Shown here: positions 1-14,100 of the stretch, one piece after another
Layout of the letters: every line of letters starts with the position of its first letter
Numbering within the stretch: position 1 is the first letter of the stretch
Assembly: GCA_936440205.1 (NCBI GenBank)
Contig: OW387148.1
Location: forward strand, 37,111,003-37,175,002
DNA length: 64,000 bases
Source: Lepidonotus clava
Taxonomy: Eukaryota > Annelida > Polychaeta > Phyllodocida > Polynoidae
Direction of reading: 5' to 3'
Made by a program: the position numbers and the translations under genes
The notes under the pieces: generated by a model
What the model was told of the DNA's origin: nothing
Databases searched by the model: none
The model's input: only the letters and a program-made list of their open reading frames with translations

Positions 1-3000
1 AATCAGAAAATCAGGCTCAATAGATGCATTTCTGTCAAGTCATGACCCCTACTACCATCTTATTCCACTCTCGACACCTGACCAACCCTCACTAAACAAC
101 ACCCTTCTTCACCCAAAGAACCCCGCAGACAGACCAGACCCCTTTCACGGGCGGTTCTTCACCCCGCGGCAGCCGAAGTCAACACATTTCTTCCCGATTT
201 AATAAGACCAAGATGGGATCAAGGCATTTTTGTCCAGTCGTCCATAAGCTGCAGGCAAATTATGATCATTGTCGACTGGCGCTTATTAAAGGCGCGCTCT
301 GCCTCCCGCCGTGCGGCTGTAATCAAGTCAAACACCCCTGTATTTCCCAGTACAATCACCAGACACATAAAATACATATACGAGATTTCAAAGTAAACAA
401 ACGTGATTATTAATGTAGGTATTGAACGCCTGAATAAGTGTGAAGTGTCTAACTCTTTTACCGAGCTCCCTTTTAATAGTCCATTGAATTTGATTCAATA
501 GATCCAAGTTTAAACATCCTAACAGAAGGAACGAATACATTTTGGGATCCTACCCTTAACATATTGTTATTGTGGTACAGTGTATGCAGTCCCATCCACT
601 ACTCTATGAGGTATTATACGGGTCGGGCAGGGTGTCGGGGGGCGGGGGTAAGTAGGATGTACGACATCCAGCAGCTACAGGTGGTTTACCCCGCACTAAG
701 CCGGCCGTCACTCACCCACCTGTCACCATCTGTAAGGATCCCAAGACTTACACACGGCGAGCAGGGAGGGAGGGGGGTGGTTTATGATGGCTGCTAACGG
801 CATCACTACATTTTACCAACCAAGACGTACTAAATGTATCTGTAAAGTTAGTATTTAGCTGGGGCCTTGGTAAGCAGAATGATGCTTTCAACTTCTCGGC
901 CTTGCAGTCCTTATCTTAAAACTTTGACCCAAATGTATGAATAAGTGTATGTGAAGTTGTAATATGCTGGTACCCACTCTCTGTGCTAGGGGACTCAGCG
1001 TGAGAGACTGCAGGTTTCAACCTTTTCTTTCTGGCCATCTGATTGGTCGAAATCATCAAAATCTGACAAACTCGGCAGAAGGGTGGACGTGCTGCTTATC
1101 ATTACGTACAGTGTGGCATTAGCAGAATGTGAGTTGATACCATGGATCCCAGCGTAAAGTTTTAATGGACAGCGAAAGCTCCTTCTAACGCACTGTTGGC
1201 TGTACCAAAACCAATCCTGGTAGTACATTCTGGTGTAGCTCGGTATATATAGGCGCCCGCCTGTATCAAAACACTTAGATACGGCCCGACAATCGGCCCC
1301 CTGGTGGTGGAAACACTTATTACTCGGGGCGAGCCTCGCTTTGGCCGTGACAGACCCTGATGAGGTCGCCGGCCACCAGCGGGCCGTGCCAGCGCCGTCT
1401 GGTGGACCAAACATTGCATTATTCAGCGCGCGGCCCGCCTCATCCACACAGCTGTATGGGGCCCGGCCCCGAACCTGGATACAAGCCGCCTTTTATGGGC
1501 GTCCCAAGCCAGGCCCGTGATTGGCTGAGAGGACTGAGCCGCTCACACTGCGCTGATTACCGGCATGTGGGAGGTTGTTATTGTGTTATGCCGCTGGTAT
1601 TGAGCCGGTAGGGGGAGCTGGGCAGTCTGTTTGCTGACTAGTCTTAAACCTTCTCAAGTCACAACCTACGCCTTAGCCTTAAACACCTGCTTCTCTCAAA
1701 TGTAATAGTTAACTGTCTCATATAAAAGCTTTTTGGCTAGTTCGTTTTCATATATTGACATTAAATCTTAAAATTCACATTGTTTTTAACCTAAAATTTA
1801 CATATGCTATACCTGACCTAAAATACATGTTCAGAATTCAGGCCTGAATGTCCTTGACAATGGTGCTACAACCCTAGCATTACCTGACAGTACGTGTCCC
1901 ACGGTGAGCACCCAACGCCTTGACAGACAGTGAAATAAGACCCGTAAAAAGGGCCTGGCGTTAACTGGCGGTGACAGGTTTCGCGGGCCCGGCACCTGCA
2001 GCAATCGGCACGCCATGATGACCAGTTTCAATTTTAAATGTGTCAACAAAAACACAGGAACAGTACTTCCCTTTCCCCAAAGAAAGGGGAAAAAAGAACC
2101 CACTGAGAGATAGAATCATAAATATTGTAAGCCCTGTCCGTCCTCTCCCCGTCCCCTGTCTGGTTGACCATTGTAACCTGCCCGGCGATGTCGTGTTATT
2201 CGGTCCCGCACTGAGCGGATCACTGAGAACCAATCATTGCCCAGCGAGCTGCTCGCCACAAGCACCAAAATCCGATCCACCCACTCAGCAAATACAAATC
2301 ATCAGCCACTACATGCTGTTTTCCCTCATTTTTAACTGGTGCAATCACAAATAAGCTGTTAACTACAAAGAACCCACCGACAAATTTAAGAGAAAGTTCA
2401 TGAATGATTGTATAACCCCCTTATTTGATCACCACTTGAAACTTGGTAGGACTGAGACATCTTTTCTAGATCTACATTAATCTCCTGCATTACAATATTT
2501 TCTGTTACAATACATTAGAAGTCTGGATGTTGTCGGTCGTTAAACCATTAGGCACTGCTATAACGGTAACGACATACATTATAAAGGCGGTTACAATTAT
2601 CCGTCCCCATTAACTCACAGTAAAGCGTGGCGCTTTATGACTTTTGCGGCTGCAGTGGGCGTACGCAGGGAGACAGGTGAGGTTAATGTAATGGGATTAA
2701 TCCCAGCGAGACATAGACTAATCAGCGGGGTTTTAGCCGGTTCAAGTAAATGCTTCATAAAGCAGGATCAATGACTGCGGCTAACGGCGTCCCTGGGACA
2801 GGTGGGGCCGGCCGACCACACGGGGGATGGTACACGGGTAGAACATGGACTGTCCACAGAGAGTAAGCCCTATCTTATTGCCTACTTATTGAACATATTC
2901 TGTAAACAAATATAATTGCTTGCATTAGTGTTCCTAATGAAAAATAATATGTGTTCCATGTGAATTCAGTAAGATTGGAAGACACTTTTTTGTAGTATAT

Positions 3001-4140
3001 GACTTTGACGTGAGGAAACTCTGGGAAATGGATCACTTCATTTTACGCTGTCTTTTGGCGGAAGGGTTTATGAGTGATGGGCGAAAGCCGCTTAAACAAA
3101 CCAAAAGCCTTCCCTCATCAACCAATAACCGACTGACTCCTGGGCGCAGAGTAAAGACACTGGGACAGGTCTCCATGGCGACAGGTCTGGGCACCCCAAA
3201 CAAGCCGACTAATCGGGACGAGGCTGACCGCCCGCCCCACCCACCGACTCCTATCGATCACTCACGTCTTTCTAGAACTAAAATTTGCCCAGTTTCTTTG
3301 TTAGTGAAAAGCTACATACTGACGTCTGTGGATATCAGGTTTCGAGGTTTTTTCAATCAAGTGAAGAAAAGAGTTAGATATTGTATTCAATTTTAATTTC
3401 AAATCAACGTTTCGTTATTAGCTTTATTTTGTATGCTAAATCAATGTTGTAAACAATTAGACATTATTTATCGTGTATTGATTGTATCTGTCACTAAGGT
3501 ATGACTGTAGCCATACGATTTAATGGGACCGTAAGTACTGAGAATATTAACAGAAATAAGATATAATTCAGCCATGTTCAGGAGTAGCAGGCAGGTGGCG
3601 GGATATCTGGCCCCAGGTGTGTGATTCCTCGTGTAGTGAGATACTGTACATGGAAATGGGAAGGCCTTGGAAGATCCCTTAATTAAAACAGACTTTGATA
3701 AGTCAAAGCGGGTGTGTGGGTAAAAAGCCTAATGTAAATGGCTATTTGATAGGCTGACGGCTCCACTAACAGCCCCTCGCCCCGCCTCTGAGGGGTTCTT
3801 ATAATAGCGCGCTGTCACGTGTCATAGAGAAGTCGCTCGGGCAAAAACCAAGCCAAGTGAAACTAACCCATTAAGTCTAATTAATGGCATCAAAAGTTGG
3901 TCTAATTAGGGCAGTAAGCCTATCCCCCTCTGAACAAAACTACCTCATGTCCCTGCAACTAGCATAATGAGAATATCACACAGCCCCGAAGCGACCCGCG
4001 GCGGCGGGAGATCACTTCTGAGAGGCTTCACTTCTATTATTTCAGGTAGTCCCCGTACTAACGAGTTGTCATCGTGTTACCTGTACGGTTGTCAGCTATT
4101 GTCCATGACAACCCTCATGAGTGTCTGGCCCTCTTAAGTC
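1..4140. other. Intergenic DNA, no gene recognised
   Basis: Only short unsupported frames, the longest 128 codons (3010-3396) without splice or domain support. AT-rich stretches alternate with GC-rich ones (600-800, 1340-1620). A minus-strand CCACCAGGGGGCC near 1,296 is CTCF-like. Confidence 0.6.
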
Positions 4141-4254
4141 CCCCTACCGGGCCCTTTTGGTACTATGTCTGAGCCCCTCACACCCCTACCGGGCCCTTTT
4201 GGCACTATGTCCGCCCCCCCCCCTCACGCCCCCTACCGGGCCCTTTTGGTACCA
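4141..4254. repeat. Three-copy GC-rich tandem repeat
   Basis: CCCCTACCGGGCCCTTTTGG occurs three times (about 4141, 4183 and 4230), with spacers of 20-27 bases ending in CCCTCAC. Intergenic, downstream of ECT2. Confidence 0.85.
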
Positions 4255-4980
4255 CCTCCCGCCACCCGGGGGCAGCTCTCTTCCCATTGGCTGAGTCTCA
4301 GCGTCTCCTGAGGTCACGTGGTGCCCAGATATATCACCAACTTAGGGCTCCTGGGGGGACTACTTTACTTTGGGGGGACTACTTTGGGGAGCGGACTTGG
4401 CCGGGAAGTTAACAAGGCGCGGGCAGGTTCTCTGATCTTCGCTTGGGTGAAGCCCGGGACGCTGAGATCTGAGGGGCATCGTTGTATTAAGGGTAACCCG
4501 CGGTGACCCCGGCCAATGCACTGATTATTAGCATACTCCTCCTGCACCCATCTTCTGGGAAGCTAAATCACATCCTGATATAGGCTAACTCAGCTATGCA
4601 CAAAGACAGCAGCCCCCCCCCCCCCCAACCCCTCCCCCCTCTCTTTTCTAAGGCTTCATTATGAGCGGTCATGGGGCTTCCAGTCTATTTCATTTCTCTA
4701 AGTAATTATGCAGAACTGTTTTACTTAATCAATGGAGGGGTTGAAACTTCTATCATTTCATGTCTTCCTGGCTACTTGTTAAATGTTGACAGAAGAAATG
4801 CATTGAAACATGAAATTTCCTGAACACTGGGACCCATCAAAACAGGAATCACATACACATGCCTTAATACATGCCACAACAAAGTACTTATCAGTCTGTG
4901 TTACTTAGTCATTAAGATTAGTGTTATATGGTTATACACGATGCGGATGATGACACATACCATGCGGTGTTAAGCGGGCA
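4255..4980. other. Intergenic DNA downstream of ECT2
   Basis: Contains a CCCATTGGCTGAG (CCAAT) and a GGTCACGTGG E-box near 4,285-4,322, which look promoter-like, and a poly-C run at about 4,613-4,638. No exon was recognised. The ECT2 3' UTR should run through the right part. Confidence 0.5.
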
Positions 4981-5000
4981 GGCGGTGGTCGGTCAGCGGG

Positions 5001-5102
5001 CTACAACATCTTGCCGGCGGCGTGGCCGATGGTGGCCGACTTGGTGAACTGCAGGGTGAGGTTGGGCGTGCTGGGTGTGGCGAACAGCGGGGACGTGGCC
5101 TC
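5001..5102 (-). CDS. ECT2: ECT2 last coding exon 23 with stop codon
   Basis: Acceptor ccacacag, then EATSPLFATPSTPNLTLQFT and KSATIGHAAGKML, with TAG at 5003-5001. The 33 residues do not align with the human C-terminus. No AATAAA is obvious in the following 400 bases on this strand, so the poly(A) site is not placed. Confidence 0.82.
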   Translation of the reverse strand, partial: EATSPLFATPSTPNLTLQFTKSATIGHAAGKML

Positions 5103-8100
5103 CTGTGTGGGCAGAGAGGGCGGGGGTGAGCAAGCCGGGCAGTCTACGTACATGTTATAGGCTTAAAGAGGGCCACAGGCGCCTGGAGGAGGTTATGTAG
5201 TCATTATTAGTATACAGTAAAACCTCTTTGATTAGAAATTAAAGGGACTGAAAAATTAATAAAATTAAGAGAGCCTTGGAGATTTCGGAGGTATTGGACA
5301 TAGGAAACAAGGGTTTGGACCATAAATTCAGTTCGATGTAACAGGGATTTCAAATGGGGGGAGGTTTTACTGTAATGGTTCTGACGTTCACAACTTAAAA
5401 CATGCACGGTATCACACAAAGTATCAGGAACACATTAATGCATCACTGGGCAATTACTATAATGTACAGTAAGCTGACAGAACTCTATTGGTATGCAGCC
5501 TTTCAGAAGCTGAAATTTGAAGGTGTATTTTTTTCAATTTTTTTTTCGCAATTTGTTGTCGGTCAATGGCAAATTTGTTGGTTGTTGGGGTTTATTGCCG
5601 TCACAATGATGGATATCATGTGACGAGAAACTAAGGAAATAAACTGAATCAAAAAAGAAAATAGGGAAAACGTCAGTCAGGCATGGTTGGTGGGGCAACC
5701 AAGGAGGAGTGAGGGAGAGAGCGGGGTATTTTCCCATCAGCGGCCTTCACGTGTTCCTTCCACATGTCAGGTATTGAATGAGGGGCGACCGATGTTAGCG
5801 GACAGCGGATAATGATTGAATACCGAAAAAAGAATGCGGCTTCGGTTTCCGTTGACAGCCTGGTCACTCGGGATAACAATTTCAGAAGGAGATGGGAGTG
5901 GGAACGTGAGGAGAGCAGGGATGGCTCCAACCAGGTTTCCGGTGCGGCTGACGCGTTACGAGGAGCGAGGTGGAAAGTGCTGGTCACCCACCCGCCTCAC
6001 CTGAACGCCTACAACCAAGCTCTCAAAAAGCTGCCTAATACTTTTTCTATTTCCACTAGCAAAAATAAAGAGTGCCAACAGGACACTAGAATCCTTACAA
6101 AAAATTATAAAAATCGTTTTCAATCAAGCTCAGTTCCACTCTAGTTAAATGAACGTGTCTGACTTAACTGCGGAAACTCCCGGAGGCCGTAAGCCGAGAG
6201 CTGAATGCACTGCGAAATTTTCAGACCGGCATTAAGCATGAACTCGGCTCTTGTTTAGGAAACTTTTATTTATTTGTGAACTATTGGGACAAGTTGAATC
6301 TGCTGACTGGCTATCACCTATCTTTTGGCATGCTCTTTTAGCTTAAATAAGTAACAGTACAAACTAACGAGTCCTATACAATTGAGATAAACAAATAAAT
6401 ATGAAAGAAAAATGCACTTTCTTCAAGCACTGCTACCAAAATTGAAAGATGCCAATTTCTTTCGGTTTCAGTAAAGACCTAGAATAAATCAGCTAAGAAG
6501 TAAAGAAAAAAATCCTAAATGAAAAACCTAAATGATTCACACTATCAGATGTGTAAACCAACATTCAGATCTTAAATCCTGAGAGATTTACACTTCTTAT
6601 GTATCAAGCAGTAGATCTATGATGGGCCAGACTAACTAGGTAACCTTTCTAAGCTAACAGTCGCATGCTCCTTCATCGTGCAGGTAAAAAGGCATGCCTG
6701 ACTTACTCGCCAGGACACGGATTGTCTCCGGCCGGCCTTGTGGGCCTTTCGCGCCTTGACCTCGGCCCTGTTGAGGGTCATACAGCTGGCCGCGTGGGTC
6801 AGTGTGCTCAGACGCGGGCTCACACGTGGGGCCGGGCGGACCTGCGACACCGGCTGCTACAGGGGGGGGGGGGAACAGGATGGGAAAAGGAAAGTGAACG
6901 CATCAGGAGAGGAAAGTGAACGCATCAGGAAAGGAAAGTGAAAGAAGTCAAATGCTGAAACTGAAAAGCCTTCAAACTGAGGCTGAAAGGTGCTGGCTTG
7001 ACACCCGTGGTTCTCGGTTGGCTAAATTCTACAATGTCACGTATTACTTTCTTAAATGGAAAAATGCACACACCAAAGGAATAGCCATAGAGAAAATAAA
7101 CCATATTTTTCCTTAAACCACAAATACAAGTAAAAAGGCAATGTAATGAAAATGAAGTAGTGAAAGATAATGAAAATGAAAGTGAAGGAAAATTTCCAGA
7201 GGGGACTAGATCTATACATGCAGTTTGGGGGGAGAAAAGAGAATCGTCTTCGAAGGAGTCCGTTCACCAGATGACCGAACCATCCCGGGACAAAGTAAAG
7301 GATTCACACACTGACTACATCACACGCTTCTAATGGCATACACCGACAAAGACTGCGTCCCTACCATGGCAACCCCGGGCAACCGGGTGACGGCTAGCGT
7401 CTCACGCCGCTTTTTGGGAGTGGCAAATGAGGTCTGGGCGAAGAGGGAATGATTGTCGACCAGGTTGGTATAAAAGCTCTCCTCCTCCGTCTCCTCCTGA
7501 GGCTGTGCAAAGAAACAAGGCCGGGTTTTCCGTTAACACACATGTTGGCAAGAAGCTGTCAAAATGGCTTTTTCTCATCTCCACTTTTTTTTGTCAAAAT
7601 AAAAGGGCGCAATGATTTCTCATTTTCCCATCAGGTGGCGCCACACTGCTGAGGCTTTCCCCGCCACATTTGGCACTGGGCCACTACTCCTTTAGGTCTG
7701 GGCACCGGGGAGGTTCGTTGGTTTATATATAATCAATGAAATGGTCTATGAATTGAAGCGACAAGACAGTCCCTCGTCTACAACTGAATGATATGATGGT
7801 GATTTCTAACATGATGAAGACAGAATGAAAATGATTTTTGAACCAAATAAAAGCCTGAGCACAAAGGAAAGCCTTCACACATTTCAAGGCTGCCTAAACA
7901 CGAGCACACGGCAGACCATATGGGATGGGGCTAAGTGAATGTGTGGGTGATTTGGTTTGTTTTTTGTTTCTTTATATACAGGTTTTTTATATACAGGCTA
8001 CACTCGCTATGAGTAACTTGAGAGTAAAAGCAGGAGGAGTTAACTTACCGTGAGGTCGTTGGTGCTGGCAAGCCGCATCCCGCGCAGGTTACTCGGGGTC

Positions 8101-11100
8101 AGCGTGCCCGTCGTGTTCGGGTTCACGAAGCCCATGCTGTCCCGGCGGAATGGCGACATGACCTGAGACATGGATGACATGGCGCGCTTTAACTTCCTTG
8201 GGGTCTTGTTGAAGGAGAATGCTCGGCTGACACGCTTACCAAACCTGGGGGGAAAGGAGGAGGAAACATTTTAAAATACAATTTGATCACTCTTTTAGGT
8301 ATATTATGTTATATATATACTTAAGTACACGATCCAGGTGCATTGTGCAATTTATGATGACATTTCAAAAATAAAATTTATCCTCGACTATTTCTTTAAA
8401 TGTTACGCTGTATACTTCATTTTGTCGCAAATTGTTCCGCCTTAACATAATCTGGTGACAACAACATAGCTTCACTTTCTTCCTAGTCTATTTGTTTGAA
8501 GAGCATCCTTGAAGACTTTATCATTTAACGCGTAGTGTTTATCCGACCGTTCGGCTACTCACTTGGTGGCGGCCTTGCTGAGTGTCTTGTGCTGCAGGTC
8601 GACCACGTCCAGCTGCAGAGAGCTTGCGTCCAGACTCGCCATCAGGTTCTCCTGTGGGGAAAAACATGTTTTATTTTTTTATTAAACCATTGCTAATGTC
8701 AAGTGTTTACCTCTAGCCAACAAACACTGGCTAAATGAAGAGCACGGAGAAAGGGTCACAGCTGAGAAGTTATGTGGAAAAGGACGCCTTAGAGGGTATT
8801 ATTTATCTTGTATGAAAATGACGACTGAAAACTGTCACAACCAAATACTTTCAAAACAGGGAACAGAAACGACAAATGTAAGGAACACAAGAGCAAACAA
8901 AACCTGTAAACTTTACACTCTACCTTTGACTGTACAACTAGGACAGAATGCTGTTAAAAGGAAAACGTAACAATCATCTGTTTGCTTAATATATCCCATA
9001 CTTGTGAGTATCTAAAGTTATTTTTCCTATTGTCTTTGCGATATTTTATATAGCTTTATAGTGCTTAATAGTCATAAATAGAGAATTGATAGGCGGTCAG
9101 GCTATACTTACGAAGTCGGCCCTGCAGGTGGTGGTGGAGATGTGCTTGGAGAGCGTGGTGAGCAGGTCCCCCTTCTCCACCTCGTCGTCGGCCAACATGA
9201 AGGCGTACAGCTTCTCCTTCTTGTTCAGCTCCTTCGTCACCAGCGCGAACACTCCCTTACACTCTGAATACAGGAGGGGAACGGTCAGGGCTGGCTACAG
9301 GGGTTTGGCGGTTATCTTCCGACATGTCAGAACTTTGGTATGAATCTTTTTGTTTTTGAGAATGAATTTATGTCAAGGTTGAATGGAAATAACCACAGTG
9401 GGTAATGAAGGAAAGTTGTGCTATTTCCCGTTATCTTAAATCATTTAGTAGTGTTTTTTTGGTGTGTTTTTTTGGGGGGTTATTTTTACAAATATTCATC
9501 TGCAACATATTTTTGATAAGCATAGGGGGGAAAAGAAGACAAAGCCTACCTTTGGTCTCGGTGATGTTGACGACCTTCTTGATGTTGGAGAGCTGCATCA
9601 TCTCGATGTGCTTGTAGCCCTTCTGAGGGGTCTTCGGGGCGTGGGCCGCCGGACTCTTAGCGTTCAGCACCTTGACGCGACGTTTACACATCTGAGGGCA
9701 GAACAAGAGGCACAGTGAATATTGGGGTGCTACTGATGGGACGGACCAAGATTCCGCCAAATTTTATGAATAACATCGATCCAATAATATTTCATGTTTG
9801 ACATCTAAAAGATTGTTTTTAACAACTATCATTTTTACATTGATTCTCCTTTACTATTCAATTCCTATATTTTACTTCCTTAGCATACATAAGGCGTCGT
9901 TGATGTTTTGATACCATGGAGAGTTTCTCTCAATACTAATAGAGGGATAAACAAGCTTGAATGTGTGTAAAACTGACCTCTAAGCTGTCGGTGAAGAGGA
10001 ACAGCGACAGGTTGTCGCCCTTGCCGCTGAGCGTGTCGGTCACCTCGATAACGTCCACCTTACTCACGAAGTGTCGGTGGGACGACAAAAGGTTGGGCTG
10101 GAACACGAGAACAACAATCAGTAAGTTCAAAATATGTCTTTAATTGTAGTGTTAAACAGTTCTTTTCCCAAGATACATGAAGTATTAAAGTGTATCAAAT
10201 AATTTTTTTTGTGTGTGTTTTATGTACATACACTGTTTAAGTAGGAAAATGATCAGTTGGTGGTGGAGGTACTTACTGGGCAGTTGTCTATGTCGTTTAC
10301 GATGTCAAACATAAGTTGGTGGCCTTCTGCTTTCCGTTTATCTTCATTAATGTGACTAGAAAAAGTAAGAAAAATCACATGGTATAAATAACAAGAATAA
10401 TCAAATAAAACATTGCAAGTAGGTAAAGTGCATGGCTATGAATAACCGGGATTCATTTCAAATTACTGCATTGGACAGGCAACCTAGGACTTACAATATT
10501 ATTGATAGAAATGCTGGGAAAACGAAATTCAAGAGGGAGGGGGGGAGAGCAAAAAAACAAAAAGAAATCGAGTCCAACTCACGTCATGACTTCCTCCAGC
10601 TTGAGGATGGCCTCATGCAGCTGGTTGTAGTCGGCCTGACTCTTCTCTGTCCGCTTCTGGATCTCTGAAATATGGAGAAGATGGTTAGGACGGCTCTCGG
10701 ACTGCCCCCTGCTGGGTTAAACAACAACTAAAACCACCCTTCACTAATATGTGACAGCGGCACCACCTGGTGGCAAAGTGAGGAAACGTTTTCGATTTTT
10801 TTTCCCCAAGGATTCTTTTTCTTTTTTTCCCCGCTGTTGAAGCATAAAATTCATCCCATTACTAGGCCAATATTTCAAATGTACATGCATATGGCGAATA
10901 TGAAACGTCAGGGAACATGTAGACCTAACTTATAACAATATATTTTTGCATGTTTAAGCTGCCCTACCTTTGAGGAGCAGCATGACGCTGGGCAGGCGCT
11001 GCACGGGCCGGATGAGCAGCTCAGCGAGCGTCTGTCGACCGCACTCCGGCTTGGTCTGACACACCTAGGGACGACAGAAATAGAAGGTATAGGCAACCGT

Positions 11101-14100
11101 GTGGGATCAAATCACGGGGAACGAGATTAAATTCACAAATGTGGTTTTCACAGGGACTCGCTGCCGATAGGTAACGTTTGATGAATGATCTCAAGTGTTG
11201 TTGTTTTGTTGGAGTAATGTTGCCGTACCTTGAGGAAAGCGTGGAACCTGGGCTTGGTCTTGTCGCAGGTGGCGATGGCCTCCTTCGTGTTCTCGAAGAA
11301 GTTGACGAAGGGCGGGTACGCCTTGAGCAGGGCCTCCGCCTGGAAATAGTCAGAGCGGTTACAATGTGATGGAGAATTTCTCTTACAATCTTTAGGTCAG
11401 CTTGGACGGAAGGTGTTAGGCCATTTGGCCTATAGTTTTAGAGGGAGGTATGTTCGTGGAGTAAGTTGAGTTGGTTTGTAAGCAAAATTGACTTGATAGG
11501 TGGTGTCAAAATAAATATTCATGCATGTACGTGAGTCATATATATAAATTTCGCCAATAATATTTAATTCTCACAAGTTGACCTTTGTGTACTCACGTGG
11601 CTGAGGAAGATGTCCCCGATGGACTGGTCGTTGTGCCAGTTGTTGATGGCCACCTGCAGCTGGTCACGGAGTTCCACGTGCACCTCGTAGATCGGGGGCA
11701 GTCCGCCGAAGATGATCTTGGTGTCGGTGGCCGAGAGCAGCGGGCCGCCCGGCTGGTCCGGCCGCTCCATCTCCTCCTTGAACACCTGACATAGGGGAAG
11801 GGAGGACGGGGTGAGTATGTATGCTACCATTTAACATGGATGTATATCAGAATTGTGAAAAGATACGAAACCCCAAATCTCTAAAATGAACTTAAAATTC
11901 TATTAAACGTGAACTAATTTTGAAAAATATTATTTAAGGAGATTATGCGGAAAAATTTGAAATCCGACAAAAAAATTGTGCATTACTAAGGTGTAGACGA
12001 GGCGAAGTCTTTTTTTTATACATGATATAACATGTATGAAGAAATTATTTATATAAAAAAATTGTGCATCCCTGAATTCTAATGATAGTCATAAACTGTA
12101 ACTATCATTTGGAAACTGCAGTCAGTTCACAAACCCTAAGATTTGCGGGTTTGTTTGTTTGCGGGTAAAGCGCTCCAAGCCTTACCTTGAGTATGGTGTG
12201 GAGGATGCCGACGTAGTTCTTCTCGGTCTGCAGCAGCTCCATGACGGTGAGCTGTCGCGGCGACATCTTACTCAGCGCCACGCTGCTCGGGGTCGTGTTC
12301 CCACCCTCCGCTCTGCTCGAGGATTCTGAACAAATAAAAGTATATTTTTTGTTCAATTTCAATTCTTAGATATGGGACCAACATTAACACCATGTTGGAG
12401 TAACATGAAATTCTACAGACAGACAGCTATGAAGTTTACCAACGGCAACCATGAGAATGCATTATATTCTACTTTTTTTTCCTTTTTTTTCCTCCGCAGG
12501 AACATCAATACAGGCACATCCAACTACGTTTTACTTACTAAGAGTATGGATTACTTTACAACACTGTGCTGCGTATAGCAGTTGACTTCATACTGCTCCC
12601 ATGTTACCCTATATTATGAAATAAAAATATCGTAATTTTTTTTGGGATAATTTCTTGATTTTACTTTTTTATATTTCTTTTCTTAATTTCTTTTTTATAT
12701 CCCCCCCCCCCCCTTCCCACATCACCACCTTCATCCCACTCACCGGGCGACTTGATGGAGGGGTCGGTGACCTCCAGGAAGGAGGCGCTCAGCGACATGC
12801 GGGCCAGCTCGTTGGACCGCCTCTTGTTATTGGTGCAGTGCGGCGAGTCCACCTCGGCCTCAGCAGCCAGCTGGGCCAGGTTCTCCCGGAGTCTCTTCCT
12901 CTTGCGGCTCTTGCCGCCCGACATGGTCCTGGGCGTGGTGCAGTCGGCCCGGGAGGTGGTCGGGGTGTCCGCCTGCTGCTCAGAGAACTTGTACATGTGC
13001 TCGTCGGCGCACGCATCCATCTGGATGCTGGCCCAGAACCACTGCAATCAGATAAGCGGCAAAGTTGTGAATGATTGACAATACAGATATCTTATCTTTC
13101 TCGATAAACTCAAAATTCTGTTTTCAATTTTCTGGCAATGGTAAAAACATAATCAAGTGAAGAAAATACGTGGAGGAACATTGTGAATATCTGACAGCAT
13201 GAATATCATTTTACTCGATCTATCAAATTTCTTAATGAAACTAGAAAAACAAGTATTTTTATGCGAAGTCATTAAATGAATCAAACTGTCGGGTCCCAAA
13301 TCTACAGTCATAGTCACTGTTAAAATTGAATAAACATTTTAGATTCTGGTTAAGATGGCATTTCACAGGTGGAGCCACTGACCTCTGTTTTGACGACATG
13401 GAGCTTGTGGTGCACGTCGAAGGGGATGGTCTTGACGTTGGTCTCGTCGACCACCAGGTGGGTGCTGGTCGGGGCGCCCGACTCGGCGTACGTACCGCCT
13501 GTAGGGGGAGGAACAGGGGGCAGTTAGAGGACAGGTCATAGAGAACAATGAGGGATACAGGTAGGAAAAACATCAGTAATGTGGCAGGGTAATTTATAAA
13601 ACCACTAAGCATGGGCTTCCCTCAACTGACGGGGGGTCGGAAACTTTGTTCCTACCCCCCCCCCCCCCCCCTTAATTTAAATGACTAGATTTTTCTTCTT
13701 AAACGTTTGGTTTCTTCTTATCGCTCCTTTATGCTGCCATTGTGAGCGCATTTTGAGGCTAGCTTATAAAAGGTATATGAGAACAGAACGCGTCGACGCT
13801 TATCTAGAACTCCCCCCGCCCCAACCCCAAATAGGACCAAGTTCAGGCCATACCCTTGGTGGCCGGCGACGACAGGCATGACAAGAGGCGCACTTTGCGC
13901 TTCGTCGGGGTGAAGCGACGACGCGGGGTACTTCCGGGCGTCTCGGGCTTCCGCTTCCGGTCCCGCTTGGTGGCGCTGTCGTCGGTGAAGATGCCCCCGA
14001 TGGTCCGTCGTCGGGGGGTGTCGGTCAGACGCCGCCTCAGCGTCTGACCCACGCTCAGCCTCGTCTTCGGGATGAAGTCGGCCGCCGTGGGCACGCGCAC

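Noticed and set aside
2040-2354. 104-codon frame overlapping two minus-strand frames
   Set aside because: Mutually overlapping open frames in GC-mixed DNA without domain support.
3010-3396. 128-codon plus-strand frame in intergenic DNA
   Set aside because: No recognisable motif, no coding-like bias, no splice or Kozak support.
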